From: Armatimonadota bacterium
GTDB taxonomy: Bacteria > Armatimonadota > Chthonomonadetes > Chthonomonadales > CAJBBX01
DNA length: 42,972 nt
Direction: 5' to 3'
Assembly (NCBI GenBank): GCA_026392115.1
Contig: JAPLCQ010000048.1
Coordinates: 1-42,972, forward strand
Position 1 is the stretch's first letter. Every line of letters starts with the position of its first letter. Shown here piece after piece: positions 17,964 to 25,577 of this stretch. The translations under genes and the position numbers were made by a program. A model generated the notes under the pieces. It had not been told where the DNA came from. It saw only the letters and a program-made list of their open reading frames with translations, and did not search any database.

Positions 17964-18986
17964 CTACACGCCCGGATCGGCGCCGGGCCAGTCACCCACG
18001 TAGAGCACTTCCTCTTCGAGCCGCACGCCCATGGCGTCGGAGACGCGATCGCGCACCAGAGAGGCCAGTACGCGAACGTCGGAGGCCGTGGCGCCGCCGG
18101 TGTTCACGATGAAGTTGCCGTGGCGCGGGCTAACCTGTGCGCCGCCCACGCGAAGCCCGAGGCAACCGCAAGCCGAACTCAGGTAGCCGGCGGGGACGAC
18201 CCCGGCCGCAATGAACTTCGGCGGCAGTCCCGGCACCCGCGCCGCGACGCCGGCATCGGTCACGTTCTTGAAGAAGCTGCCTGCCGACGGCAGCCAGGGC
18301 TGCTTCGAGAGCCGTTGCTCCTGGTAGCCCCGGGCAGTCCGGAACAGCCGGGCGGGATCGCCCGACCCGAGGCCCAGCCACGCCCGAAGCAGGTGCGCCC
18401 GCGGCTCCGTGACGGCCCGAAGGCGGGATGACCGGTAGCCCAGTTGCAGCCACTCGGGCCCCACACGCCGAACACGACCCTCCTCGGCGATATCAAGGCC
18501 ACACAGCAGGTCACCGACGCAGGAGCGATAGGCTCCGGCATTGGAGACCAGCGCGCCGCCCACGCTGCCGGGGATGCCAACGGCGAACTCGAGCCCGGAA
18601 CGCCCCGATGCGGCAGCGCTCTGGAAGACGCGGCCCAGTCCGGCGCCGGTCTCCGCGCAGACGGCGTCGCCGATCTCGATCCGGCCGCAACGGTTCTGAA
18701 CCACCAGACCGTCGAACCCGGCGTCGGACGGGCAGACGTTGCTGCCGCCGCCGAGCATGAGCAACGGTAGCCTCGCGACCTGGGCCGCGCACAGCACGTC
18801 GGCCAGCATCGCGCCATCGGAGATCGCGAGAAACCGGGCCGCCCGCCCGCCCACCCGGAGCGTGCTGCACCGGGAGAGCGGGACATGGGCCTCCACGAGG
18901 GCCTCTACGCCGCGACCGAGAGGGCGAAGCGCCTGGTCGACACAATCAGCAGCGGAGCCAGGCACGGACGCTGGCGAAAGGGACAC
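17964..18986 (-). CDS. murB: UDP-N-acetylenolpyruvoylglucosamine reductase (MurB)
   Basis: A FAD-dependent MurB that reduces UDP-GlcNAc-enolpyruvate to UDP-MurNAc in peptidoglycan synthesis. Landmarks are TLRVGGRA (FAD domain start), LMLGGGSNV, GLEFAVGIPGSVGGALVSNAGAY, the YRSS arginine motif (cf. YRxSxF), SAGSFFKN with the proton-donor serine, and a C-terminal GVRLEEEVLYVG with the catalytic glutamate. The start is uncertain: the frame is open to 19058, over the ThuA gene, and GTG 18986, 5 nt after the ThuA stop, gives 340 residues. GTG 18965 would also fit; neither has a good ribosome-binding site, suggesting coupling to ThuA translation. Confidence 0.88.
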   Translation of the reverse strand: MSLSPASVPGSAADCVDQALRPLGRGVEALVEAHVPLSRCSTLRVGGRAARFLAISDGAMLADVLCAAQVARLPLLMLGGGSNVCPSDAGFDGLVVQNRCGRIEIGDAVCAETGAGLGRVFQSAAASGRSGLEFAVGIPGSVGGALVSNAGAYRSCVGDLLCGLDIAEEGRVRRVGPEWLQLGYRSSRLRAVTEPRAHLLRAWLGLGSGDPARLFRTARGYQEQRLSKQPWLPSAGSFFKNVTDAGVAARVPGLPPKFIAAGVVPAGYLSSACGCLGLRVGGAQVSPRHGNFIVNTGGATASDVRVLASLVRDRVSDAMGVRLEEEVLYVGDWPGADPGV

Positions 18987-18991
18987 GCGCG

Positions 18992-19795
18992 CTAGTTGGG
19001 GCCGGCCCCAGCCGCGGGGCCGGGCTTGGCGTTGCCCTTGGCGAGCCCCAACGCCCATCGGATGCCGCCCAGCAGGTGCTGCCGGTAGGTCTCGTTGGTC
19101 CAGACATCGCCGCGGTGGCCCAGGCCGGTGTAGAACACGCGGCCCTTACCGTACTCCTTGCACCACGCCAGAAGCATGTCCGTAGGCTTACCGGCGGTTG
19201 GGTGGCCGTCGTCCGGGTGCTTGTCCATGGAGAGCAGGGCGTGGACCTTGGTTCGATCGTTGTGCTTGAACTCGTATATCTCGTCCAGGATGCGGGTCGA
19301 TGGATCCCACTTCACGGTAGCCGGGTGCTTGGGGTCGTCCACAACGGGCTGCACGGTGGCCTGGGCGGCATGCGTTACGAACTCGTCGGCGATCATGTCA
19401 AGATACGCGGCATTGCCATGGTATGTATCGGTGGCCGCGTGCATGCCGATGAACGCCTTGCCGCTCTTGATCCACGAGAGAAATCCGTCAAGGTCGGGTA
19501 TGCCCAGATCGCCGGTGGTGTTGTTGAAGACCACGCCGTCGTACTTCTTGAGCGCCTCGGGCGTGAGCATGGCCTTGACGTCATCGGCAGTGCGGCAGTA
19601 GTCCACCGTGAAGAGCTTGCTCACCTGACCAATCTCGGCGAGGGTCGTGTCACCAGCTTTGATGCCCTCTTCGTGCCGGAAGCCGGCCGTATGTGTGACG
19701 AGAAGCAGCCGCTTGGGCGCCGCGGACGCTCCAGATAGGGGCGCTACGGCGAAAGCGGCGGCGGCGAGTGCCGGCCACAGATTGCGCAGCCACAT
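18992..19795 (-). CDS. Secreted ThuA-like domain protein
   Basis: A 267-residue protein with a Sec signal peptide (cleavage likely after GASA, residue 25) and a ThuA/trehalose-utilisation fold related to class I glutamine amidotransferases: LLLVTHTAGFRHEEGI, YDGVVFNNTTGDL, GKAFIGMHAATDTY and GKGRVFYTGLGHRGDVW. Members occur in carbohydrate-degrading clusters of Planctomycetes, Armatimonadota and Bacteroidetes; the biochemical role is unproven. The frame is open to 19999 but the signal peptide and AAGGAG (19804-19809 on the complementary strand) fix ATG 19795. It is transcribed divergently from rex. A perfect hairpin lies next to its ribosome-binding site. Confidence 0.87.
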   Translation of the reverse strand: MWLRNLWPALAAAAFAVAPLSGASAAPKRLLLVTHTAGFRHEEGIKAGDTTLAEIGQVSKLFTVDYCRTADDVKAMLTPEALKKYDGVVFNNTTGDLGIPDLDGFLSWIKSGKAFIGMHAATDTYHGNAAYLDMIADEFVTHAAQATVQPVVDDPKHPATVKWDPSTRILDEIYEFKHNDRTKVHALLSMDKHPDDGHPTAGKPTDMLLAWCKEYGKGRVFYTGLGHRGDVWTNETYRQHLLGGIRWALGLAKGNAKPGPAAGAGPN

Positions 19796-19810
19796 GTCGG
19801 GTCTCCTTCT

Positions 19811-19826
19811 CCGCCCGCTCGGGCGG
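19811..19826 (-). other. Perfect hairpin just upstream of the ThuA ribosome-binding site
   Basis: CCGCCCG, a two-base centre, and CGGGCGG form a perfect 7-bp GC-only inverted repeat, ending one base before the AAGGAG of the ThuA-like gene. As RNA (with four loop bases after fraying) it could affect access to the ribosome-binding site; as DNA it could be a protein-binding palindrome in the rex/thuA divergent region. Confidence 0.4.
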
Positions 19827-19900
19827 AATGAGTTGCTACCATATTGTGACGCATCGGGGAGTCCGGCGATGCGGGACCGGCGGCCATGTTTGCCCGTGGG

Positions 19901-19906
19901 TATAAT
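19901..19906 (+). promoter_or_regulatory. Consensus -10 element for rex with leaderless geometry
   Basis: A perfect TATAAT (19901-19906) stands 7 nt before the GTG at 19914, with no recognisable -35 box. Transcription would start at or next to that GTG. TTGTGA, the half-site of the Rex operator, covers the putative start at 19912-19917, and another copy is at 19844-19849. The complementary half TCACAA is missing at both, so Rex autoregulation is only suggested. Confidence 0.55.
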
Positions 19907-19913
19907 CGGGATT

Positions 19914-20612
19914 GTGAGCAGAGGCATGGATGCCAACGAGATCAGACCAGCCATCAGCGCGAATCGCGTACCCACGCCCACCCTCGAACGGCTCGCCACC
20001 TACCTGAAGTGCCTGCACGACGTGGCGCAGGCGGGCGTGACGACGATCTCCTCGGCGGCGCTGCAAGAGATGGCCGGCATCAATGCCTCGCAGTTCCGCA
20101 AGGACCTCTCCTATTTCGGCGAGTTCGGTCGGCCGGGCGTCGGCTACCACGTCGCGGACCTGCATGACCGCATCACGGCCATCCTGCACATGGATGTCGA
20201 TCAGCGAATGGTGCTGGTCGGCGCGGGCAACCTGGGGGCGGCGCTGGCCGGCTATCCCGGCCTTACCGAGGAGCGCCTACACCTGGTGGCGGCCTTCGAC
20301 AACGACCCGGCAAAGATCGGCCGCAAGCTCTGGCACCTCGAGGTGAGGCCCATTGAGAGCATGGGCGAAGTCAACGCCGCGCTCGGCGCCCGCATCGGGA
20401 TCATCGCGGTACCCAGGTCGGCGGCGCAAGCCGTGGCGGGCACGATGATCGCCGCCGGCATCCTGGCCATCCTCAACTTCGCGCCGATCATCCTTCGCGT
20501 ACCGCCCGCCGTCCTGGTGCGCAATGTCTCAGTCACGCAGGAACTCTCGGTCCTCTGCTACCATCTGGAAGCGGCGCCCACGGACGATCCGCCTCCGCAC
20601 GGCGGGGCATAG
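19914..20612 (+). CDS. rex: Redox-sensing transcriptional repressor Rex
   Basis: A 232-residue Rex that senses the NADH/NAD+ ratio and represses fermentative and respiratory genes when NADH is low. The N-terminal winged helix is clear (PTLERLATYLKCL, then TTISSAALQEMAGINASQFRKDLSYFGEFGRPGVGY, the family DNA-recognition signature), followed by a Rossmann domain with LVGAGNLGAALAGY and AFDNDPAKIG, and the C-terminal swapped helix. The start is GTG 19914 if the message is leaderless from the TATAAT box; ATG 19926 (228 residues) is the alternative, with only a poorly spaced AGAGG. It is followed by nadB after 52 bp, linking NADH sensing and NAD synthesis. Confidence 0.94.
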   Translation: MSRGMDANEIRPAISANRVPTPTLERLATYLKCLHDVAQAGVTTISSAALQEMAGINASQFRKDLSYFGEFGRPGVGYHVADLHDRITAILHMDVDQRMVLVGAGNLGAALAGYPGLTEERLHLVAAFDNDPAKIGRKLWHLEVRPIESMGEVNAALGARIGIIAVPRSAAQAVAGTMIAAGILAILNFAPIILRVPPAVLVRNVSVTQELSVLCYHLEAAPTDDPPPHGGA

Positions 20613-20664
20613 CCGCTCAACAGATGCCGACGCACAGGGCTGCGCCGAAGCCACAGGGATAGCC

Positions 20665-22263
20665 ATGACCCAGAACCAGCATTACGACTTCATCGTGGTC
20701 GGCAGCGGCATCGCGGGCCTTACGTTCGTTCGCGACGCCCTGCCCCACGGAAGCGTGCTGGTCCTGACCAAGAAGGACAAGGCGGAGTCGAACTCCAACT
20801 ACGCCCAGGGCGGCATCGCGGGCGTCATGTCGGCGGACGACAACGTCGAGCTCCACGCGCAGGACACCTTCCGCGCCGGAGCCGGGCTCTGCAAGGCCGA
20901 CGCGGTCTCCGTCCTCGTGCACGAGGGACCCGAGCGCATCCGCGACCTGATCGAGGCCGGGGCGCGGTTCAGCGTCAAGGCGGACGCGGAGGGCCACAGC
21001 TCGCTGGCCCTGGGCCGCGAGGGAGGCCACTCCAAGAACCGGATCGTCCATGCCGTGGACCGCACGGGCTGGGAGTGCGAGCGAACCCTGTTGGGCGATG
21101 TGAAGGACCGCCCCAACCTGCATCTGCTGGAGCACCTCTTCGTGATCGACCTGGCCGTCGCACACGGCCCTGACGGACCGCGATGTGTGGGCGTCTGGGC
21201 GCTGGGCGCGCCAGACGCCGAGCCGAAGCTCTTCACCGCTCGCGCCGTGCTCCTCGCCACCGGCGGCAGCGGGCGTGTGTACATGCACACGACAAACCCC
21301 GCCATCGCCACCGGTGACGGCGTCGCCATGGCATGGCGCGCCGGCGCCACCATCGCCAACATGGAGTTCGTGCAGTTTCATCCAACGACGCTCTACCACC
21401 CGCACGGCGAGTCCTTCCTGATCTCCGAGGCGGTTCGGGGCGAAGGCGGCATCCTGCGCAACCGGGACGGCGAGGCATTCATGTCGCGCTACCATGCCAT
21501 GGCCGACCTTGCGCCAAGGGATGTTGTGGCCCGGGCCATCCATGCGGAGCGGCTCCTGCACGGCGAGCCGTGCGTCTTCCTGGATGTCACCCACCTCGAC
21601 GCAGGCCACCTGCGCCGCCGGTTCCCCACCATCGAGGGGCGCTGCTCCGAGTTGGGCATAGATATAACCGGGTACCTGATCCCTGTGGTGCCGGCCGCCA
21701 ACTCCGCATGCGGCGGGCTCTACGCGGCCGGCGAGGTAGCCTGTACGGGCGTACATGGGGCGAACCGGTTGGCGAGCAACTCCCTGTTGGAAGCCATGGT
21801 CTTCGGCCATCGCGCCGCCGACGACGTCGCTGCCGCACCGGAGCTGCCGGTCGATGTCGCCCTCGTTGCATCCCTCGCGCCGCCCTCGTTCGCCGTGTGC
21901 GGCGGCGAGAGACCCGCCGGGCGTCCGCACGCCGTGGACGCATTCCGGCGGCACATGGCGGCGGTCATGGGCGATTACGCAGGTATCGTGCGCAACGATG
22001 CGGACCTCTCCTCGGCCCTGGAGCAGATGCGGCGGTTTGAGGTTGATGCGGAGACGCTCTGCGTGCTGCACAAGCCCGATCCCGACCTGCTGGAACTGCG
22101 CAATGTTGCGACCGTGGGTAGGCTCATCATCGAGTCTGCGGCTGCCCGCTTGGAGAGCCGCGGACTACACTACAACACCGATCATCCGGAACCACTGGAG
22201 GAGTGGCGCCAGGACACCGTCCTGCGACGCGACGGCGCTCCCGCAGCGGCTTCGATGCCATAA
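20665..22263 (+). CDS. nadB: L-aspartate oxidase with a missing active-site segment
   Basis: A 532-residue NadB, the first enzyme of de novo NAD synthesis (aspartate to iminoaspartate), flavin-dependent. The FAD motif VVGSGIAGL, SNSNYAQGGIAGV, GREGGHSKNRIVHA, EFVQFHPTTLYH, SEAVRGEGG and LAPRDVVARAI (catalytic Arg) are intact, and GEVACTGVHGANRLASNSLLE is present. But the family's PAAHYxCGGV-(about 13 residues)-GLYAAGE region reads VPAANSACGGLYAAGE: the active-site His is Asn at residue 346 and about 13 residues are lacking in frame (around 21702-21720). The rest, including the C-terminal helical domain, is complete. ATG 20665 is the start; upstream frame is shadow. Activity is uncertain. Confidence 0.9.
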   Translation: MTQNQHYDFIVVGSGIAGLTFVRDALPHGSVLVLTKKDKAESNSNYAQGGIAGVMSADDNVELHAQDTFRAGAGLCKADAVSVLVHEGPERIRDLIEAGARFSVKADAEGHSSLALGREGGHSKNRIVHAVDRTGWECERTLLGDVKDRPNLHLLEHLFVIDLAVAHGPDGPRCVGVWALGAPDAEPKLFTARAVLLATGGSGRVYMHTTNPAIATGDGVAMAWRAGATIANMEFVQFHPTTLYHPHGESFLISEAVRGEGGILRNRDGEAFMSRYHAMADLAPRDVVARAIHAERLLHGEPCVFLDVTHLDAGHLRRRFPTIEGRCSELGIDITGYLIPVVPAANSACGGLYAAGEVACTGVHGANRLASNSLLEAMVFGHRAADDVAAAPELPVDVALVASLAPPSFAVCGGERPAGRPHAVDAFRRHMAAVMGDYAGIVRNDADLSSALEQMRRFEVDAETLCVLHKPDPDLLELRNVATVGRLIIESAAARLESRGLHYNTDHPEPLEEWRQDTVLRRDGAPAAASMP

Positions 22264-22284
22264 ACTGGACAGAGAGGAATAATA

Positions 22285-23406
22285 ATGGTTATCGGCGTAC
22301 CCAAAGAGATAAAGACTGATGAGTACCGCGTGGCATTGGTGCCGGCCGGCGTCGAGGCCCTGACTGAGCGTGGGCACCGGGTTCAGGTGGAGACCGGCGC
22401 GGGCATCGGCTCGGGCCTCTCCGACCAGGACTACGCCGACTCCGGCGCCACCGTGGTCGCGACAGCAGCCGAGGCCTTCACCGGCGCCGACATTGTCGTC
22501 AAGGTGAAGGAGCCCCAGCCCGAGGAGTACCCGCTCATCGCGCCCGGGCAGGTGGTCTTCACCTACTTCCACTTCGCCGCGTCGGAGCAGTTGACCGCCG
22601 GCATGGTCAGATCCGGCGCCGTCTGCGTGGCCTACGAAACCATCGAGATGCCCGGAGGGCACCTGCCGCTGCTGACGCCGATGAGCGAGGTCGCCGGCCG
22701 CATGGCCATTCAGCAGGGCGCCAAGTTCCTTGAGCGGCCCATGGAGGGACGCGGCATTCTGCTCAGTGGCGTCCCCGGAGTGCCGCCCGCCCGCGTGGTG
22801 ATCCTCGGCGGAGGCATCGTCGGCGCCAACGCCGCCAAGGTGGCGGCGGGCTTCGGCGCGGATGTCACCGTCATCGACGTGAACCTCGACCGCCTCCGCT
22901 ATCTCGACGACACGATGCCCGCCAACGTGAATACGCTCTACAGCAACCGCCTGAACATCAGAATGGCCTTACGAGACGCCGACCTGCTCATCGGAGCAGT
23001 GCTCCGGCGCGGCGCCAAGGCGCCCCTGCTCGTCACCCGCGAGATGCTTGCCGGTATGAAGCCGCGCGCCGTCGTGGTCGACGTGGCAGTGGACCAGGGC
23101 GGTTGCCTCGAGACCACGCACCCCACGACGCACTCGCACCCGACCTACATGGAGGAGGGCGTCGTCCACTACTGCGTGGCCAATATGCCCGGCGCGGTGG
23201 CGGGCACATCGACCTACGCGCTCACCAACGTGACCCTCCCCTACCTGCTGACGCTGGCCGACAAGGGCTGGCGAGGCGCCATGCGGGGCAACACGCCGCT
23301 GCGCAACGGCCTCAACGTCGCATTGGGCAAGGTCTGCTTCCCGGAGGTCGCGGAGCAGTTCGGTTACGAACTAACCCAAGCCGAGCTACTGCTGGCCGAT
23401 GACTGA
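22285..23406 (+). CDS. ald: Alanine dehydrogenase
   Basis: A 373-residue NAD-dependent alanine dehydrogenase interconverting L-alanine and pyruvate plus ammonia. It shows the N-terminal MVIGVPKEIKTDEYRVAL signature, the substrate-binding lysine in VKVKEP, the catalytic histidine near 95 (TYFHFAAS), the dinucleotide fold VVILGGGIVGANAAKVA and DVAVDQGG with the catalytic Asp. The start has AGAGGAATAATA directly upstream. It follows nadB by 21 bp and its stop overlaps the ABC permease start by 8 bp, so rex, nadB, ald and the transporter look like one unit centred on NAD(H) and alanine/pyruvate. Confidence 0.96.
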   Translation: MVIGVPKEIKTDEYRVALVPAGVEALTERGHRVQVETGAGIGSGLSDQDYADSGATVVATAAEAFTGADIVVKVKEPQPEEYPLIAPGQVVFTYFHFAASEQLTAGMVRSGAVCVAYETIEMPGGHLPLLTPMSEVAGRMAIQQGAKFLERPMEGRGILLSGVPGVPPARVVILGGGIVGANAAKVAAGFGADVTVIDVNLDRLRYLDDTMPANVNTLYSNRLNIRMALRDADLLIGAVLRRGAKAPLLVTREMLAGMKPRAVVVDVAVDQGGCLETTHPTTHSHPTYMEEGVVHYCVANMPGAVAGTSTYALTNVTLPYLLTLADKGWRGAMRGNTPLRNGLNVALGKVCFPEVAEQFGYELTQAELLLADD

Positions 23407-24427
23407 CGCGCAGGCCGGAAGATCGCGATTGAACAGGGCCGTCACAGCGCTCGACGCATACCGCGGCGTGGCGGCCTTCGTAGTCGTTTTCATACTGGGC
23501 TGCGTCTTCACGCCCGGGGTACACGGCACGGGGCTTCCGATCTTCCTCTCCGTCCAGACGCAGGTCGACATCCTGTTCGAGTACTGCGAGTACGGCCTGC
23601 TGGCCACCGGCATGACGCTCGTGGTGCTGACAGGAGGCATCGACCTCTCCGTCAGCTCGGTGCTCGGCGTGTCGGCCACGCTCTTCGCGCTCCTCACCAT
23701 CGGCTACGGTTGGGGTGCGCCGGCGGCCATCGCGGCCGTGACGGCCTGCGGGTTGCTGGCGGGCTCGGTCAACGGCATGCTCATCAGCCGGTGCCGCATG
23801 CAGCCGTTCGTGGCGACGCTGGCCATGATGACGGCCGCCAGGGGCTTGGCGAAGCTGATCTCGGGCGGAACCAAGGTGCAGCCGGCGGCCCAGCCCTGGT
23901 ACAAGCTGACCGACAACACTCCCGACTTCTTCACCTGGATGACCCAGGGCCTGCCGGGCATCGGCCTGCAACCGGCCACGCTGCTCTTTCTGGCATCGAT
24001 CCTGGTGATGGCGCTGGTGGTGCGGCGGACGACCTATGGGCGTCACCTATACGCCATCGGCGGCAACGAGGAGGCCGCACGCCTATCCGGCCTGAACGTG
24101 GACCGGGTGAAGGTGCTCACGTACGCGCTCTGTGCCGGCTTCGCGGCGCTGGCTGGAGTGGTGAACTGCTGCCGCCTCGACCTGGGCGATCCGGAGGCCG
24201 GCTTCACGTTTGAGCTGGACGCCATCGCCGCGACCGTGATCGGCGGCACGAGCCTGGCCGGCGGCAAGGGCGGCATGATGCTGACCCTGATCGGCGTGTT
24301 GATCGTAGCGTACATCAACAAGATCCTGAGCCTCAACGCGGTGCCCATCGCGCCGCGCATGATGATCCAGGCGGCCATCATCGTGGTCGCCGTCCTCATC
24401 CAGCAACAGAGAAAGGGACAAACATGA
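23399..24427 (+). CDS. Sugar-type ABC transporter permease (RbsC/BPD_transp_2 family)
   Basis: A 342-residue inner-membrane permease with roughly eight to ten hydrophobic segments. Family marks are LLATGMTLVVLTGGIDLSVSS near residue 70, GSVNGMLI, YAIGGNEEAARLSGLNVDRVKVLTYAL (the loop contacting the ATPase) and AATVIGGTSLAGGKGGM. It belongs to the ribose/galactose/autoinducer-2 class of importers. The start ATG 23399 overlaps ald, and its stop overlaps the binding-protein start (ATGA). No ATP-binding gene (RbsA type) is present before, between or after, so the ATPase must be encoded elsewhere. Confidence 0.94.
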   Translation: MTDAQAGRSRLNRAVTALDAYRGVAAFVVVFILGCVFTPGVHGTGLPIFLSVQTQVDILFEYCEYGLLATGMTLVVLTGGIDLSVSSVLGVSATLFALLTIGYGWGAPAAIAAVTACGLLAGSVNGMLISRCRMQPFVATLAMMTAARGLAKLISGGTKVQPAAQPWYKLTDNTPDFFTWMTQGLPGIGLQPATLLFLASILVMALVVRRTTYGRHLYAIGGNEEAARLSGLNVDRVKVLTYALCAGFAALAGVVNCCRLDLGDPEAGFTFELDAIAATVIGGTSLAGGKGGMMLTLIGVLIVAYINKILSLNAVPIAPRMMIQAAIIVVAVLIQQQRKGQT

Positions 24428-25380
24428 GAAGAGCCATTGCCGCCGTCGTCGTGGCTGCGGCGCTCCTGCCAGGCTGCAGCGGGCCTGCCAAGGACGGCGC
24501 CAAGAGCGAGACCAAGGGCGAGGCCAAGAAGTACGTCATCGGCATGTCGCAGTGCAACCTGGGCGAGCCTTGGCGCCAGCAGATGAACAAGGACATTGAG
24601 GCCGCGGCGGCGAAGCACCCGGAGATCGAGATGATCTTCCGCGACGCCCAGAACAAGAGCGAGACCCAGCAGAGCCAGATGCGCGAGTTCGTGCAGCAGA
24701 AGGTGGACCTCATTATCATCAGTCCCAAGGAGTCGCGACCGTTGGTCAAGCCGGTCTCGGACGCCATGGCGGCGGGCATCCCGGTCATCGTGCTCGACCG
24801 CAAGCTCGAGAGCGACAACTTCACCTGCTTCATCGGCGCGGACAATGTGAAGATCGGTCGCGAGGCAGGCAGGGAACTGGCCAAGCAGCTCGGCGGGAAG
24901 GGCTCGATCGTGGAGCTCAAGGGTCTCATGACCTCCATTCCGGGCCACGAGCGGCACAACGGCTTCATGGAGGGCATCAAGGGCACGCAGATCCAGACGA
25001 TCTTCGAGGCCGACTGCGGTTGGCTCGAGCCGAACGCCCAGCGCGAGATGAAGTCCGCCCTGAGCCGCTTCGACCAGATCGACGCGGTCTACGGTCACAA
25101 CGACCCCAGCGCCCACGGCGCCTACATGGCCGCCAAGCAGGAGGGCAAGGGCCGCGAAAACTCCATCAAGTTCGTGGGGATCGACGCGCTACCGGACGAG
25201 GGCGTACGCTACGTCAAGAAGGGCATCCTCGCCTTGACGTTCCAGTACCCCACCGGGGGAGCCGAGGCGATCGACACGGCCTTGAAGATCCTCAAGGGAG
25301 AGAAGGTGGAGAAGACGATCACCCTGGGCACCAGGATGTTCAACAAGGAGAACGTCGAGGCGGGCGGCGCTACCCTCTAG
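24424..25380 (+). CDS. Periplasmic sugar-binding lipoprotein (RbsB-like)
   Basis: A 318-residue substrate-binding protein of the ribose/galactose type. Residues 1-18 are a lipoprotein signal with lipobox LLPGC, followed by a charged linker. The binding fold has KYVIGMSQCNLGEPWRQQMN at the start of domain 1, IISPKESRPLVKPVSDA, GIPVIVLDRKLESD, VELKGL, VYGHNDPSAHGAYMAA and FVGIDALPDEG. The conserved Arg/Asp residues around RKLESD and GHNDP are typical pentose/hexose contacts. It is coupled by a 4-base overlap to the permease, so the two form one importer. The ligand is unknown. A hairpin follows the stop. Confidence 0.94.
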   Translation: MRRAIAAVVVAAALLPGCSGPAKDGAKSETKGEAKKYVIGMSQCNLGEPWRQQMNKDIEAAAAKHPEIEMIFRDAQNKSETQQSQMREFVQQKVDLIIISPKESRPLVKPVSDAMAAGIPVIVLDRKLESDNFTCFIGADNVKIGREAGRELAKQLGGKGSIVELKGLMTSIPGHERHNGFMEGIKGTQIQTIFEADCGWLEPNAQREMKSALSRFDQIDAVYGHNDPSAHGAYMAAKQEGKGRENSIKFVGIDALPDEGVRYVKKGILALTFQYPTGGAEAIDTALKILKGEKVEKTITLGTRMFNKENVEAGGATL

Positions 25381-25409
25381 GAGGGTCGACGCGCCATCGA
25401 TGAAAAGAT

Positions 25410-25441
25410 CCCGGGCCGCAGAGCGCACTCAGCGGCCCGGG
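25410..25441 (+). terminator. Terminator-like hairpin after the sugar-binding protein gene
   Basis: CCCGGGCCGC (25410-25419) and GCGGCCCGGG (25432-25441) make a perfect 10-bp stem with a 12-nt loop, which can pair further (GAG/CTC). It starts 30 bp after the stop codon. No U-run follows, so termination may be factor-dependent or the hairpin may stabilise the message. The remaining bases up to alr (25442-25577) show no other clear element. Confidence 0.55.
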
Positions 25442-25577
25442 GGCGGCTTCCCATCTCGTGATGCAGGCCCAAGCGAAGGGAGGCGACCAAGGGGTTTCCC
25501 CAATCGAGCTGCTGTAGGTTAAGACCCCCCGAGATCGGCGCGGTTACACCTACCGCGGCGACAAGGACGTGTTCTGC

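Noticed and set aside
19844-19917. Full Rex operator in the rex/thuA region
   Set aside because: Only TTGTGA half-sites are present; the inverted TCACAA half at the required distance is absent at both places.
20617-22071. 484-residue open frame on the minus strand
   Set aside because: Antisense to nadB, no recognisable domain, no ribosome-binding site.
25442-25577. Riboswitch before alanine racemase
   Set aside because: The region has short G- and C-runs that can pair, but no known riboswitch core could be recognised.
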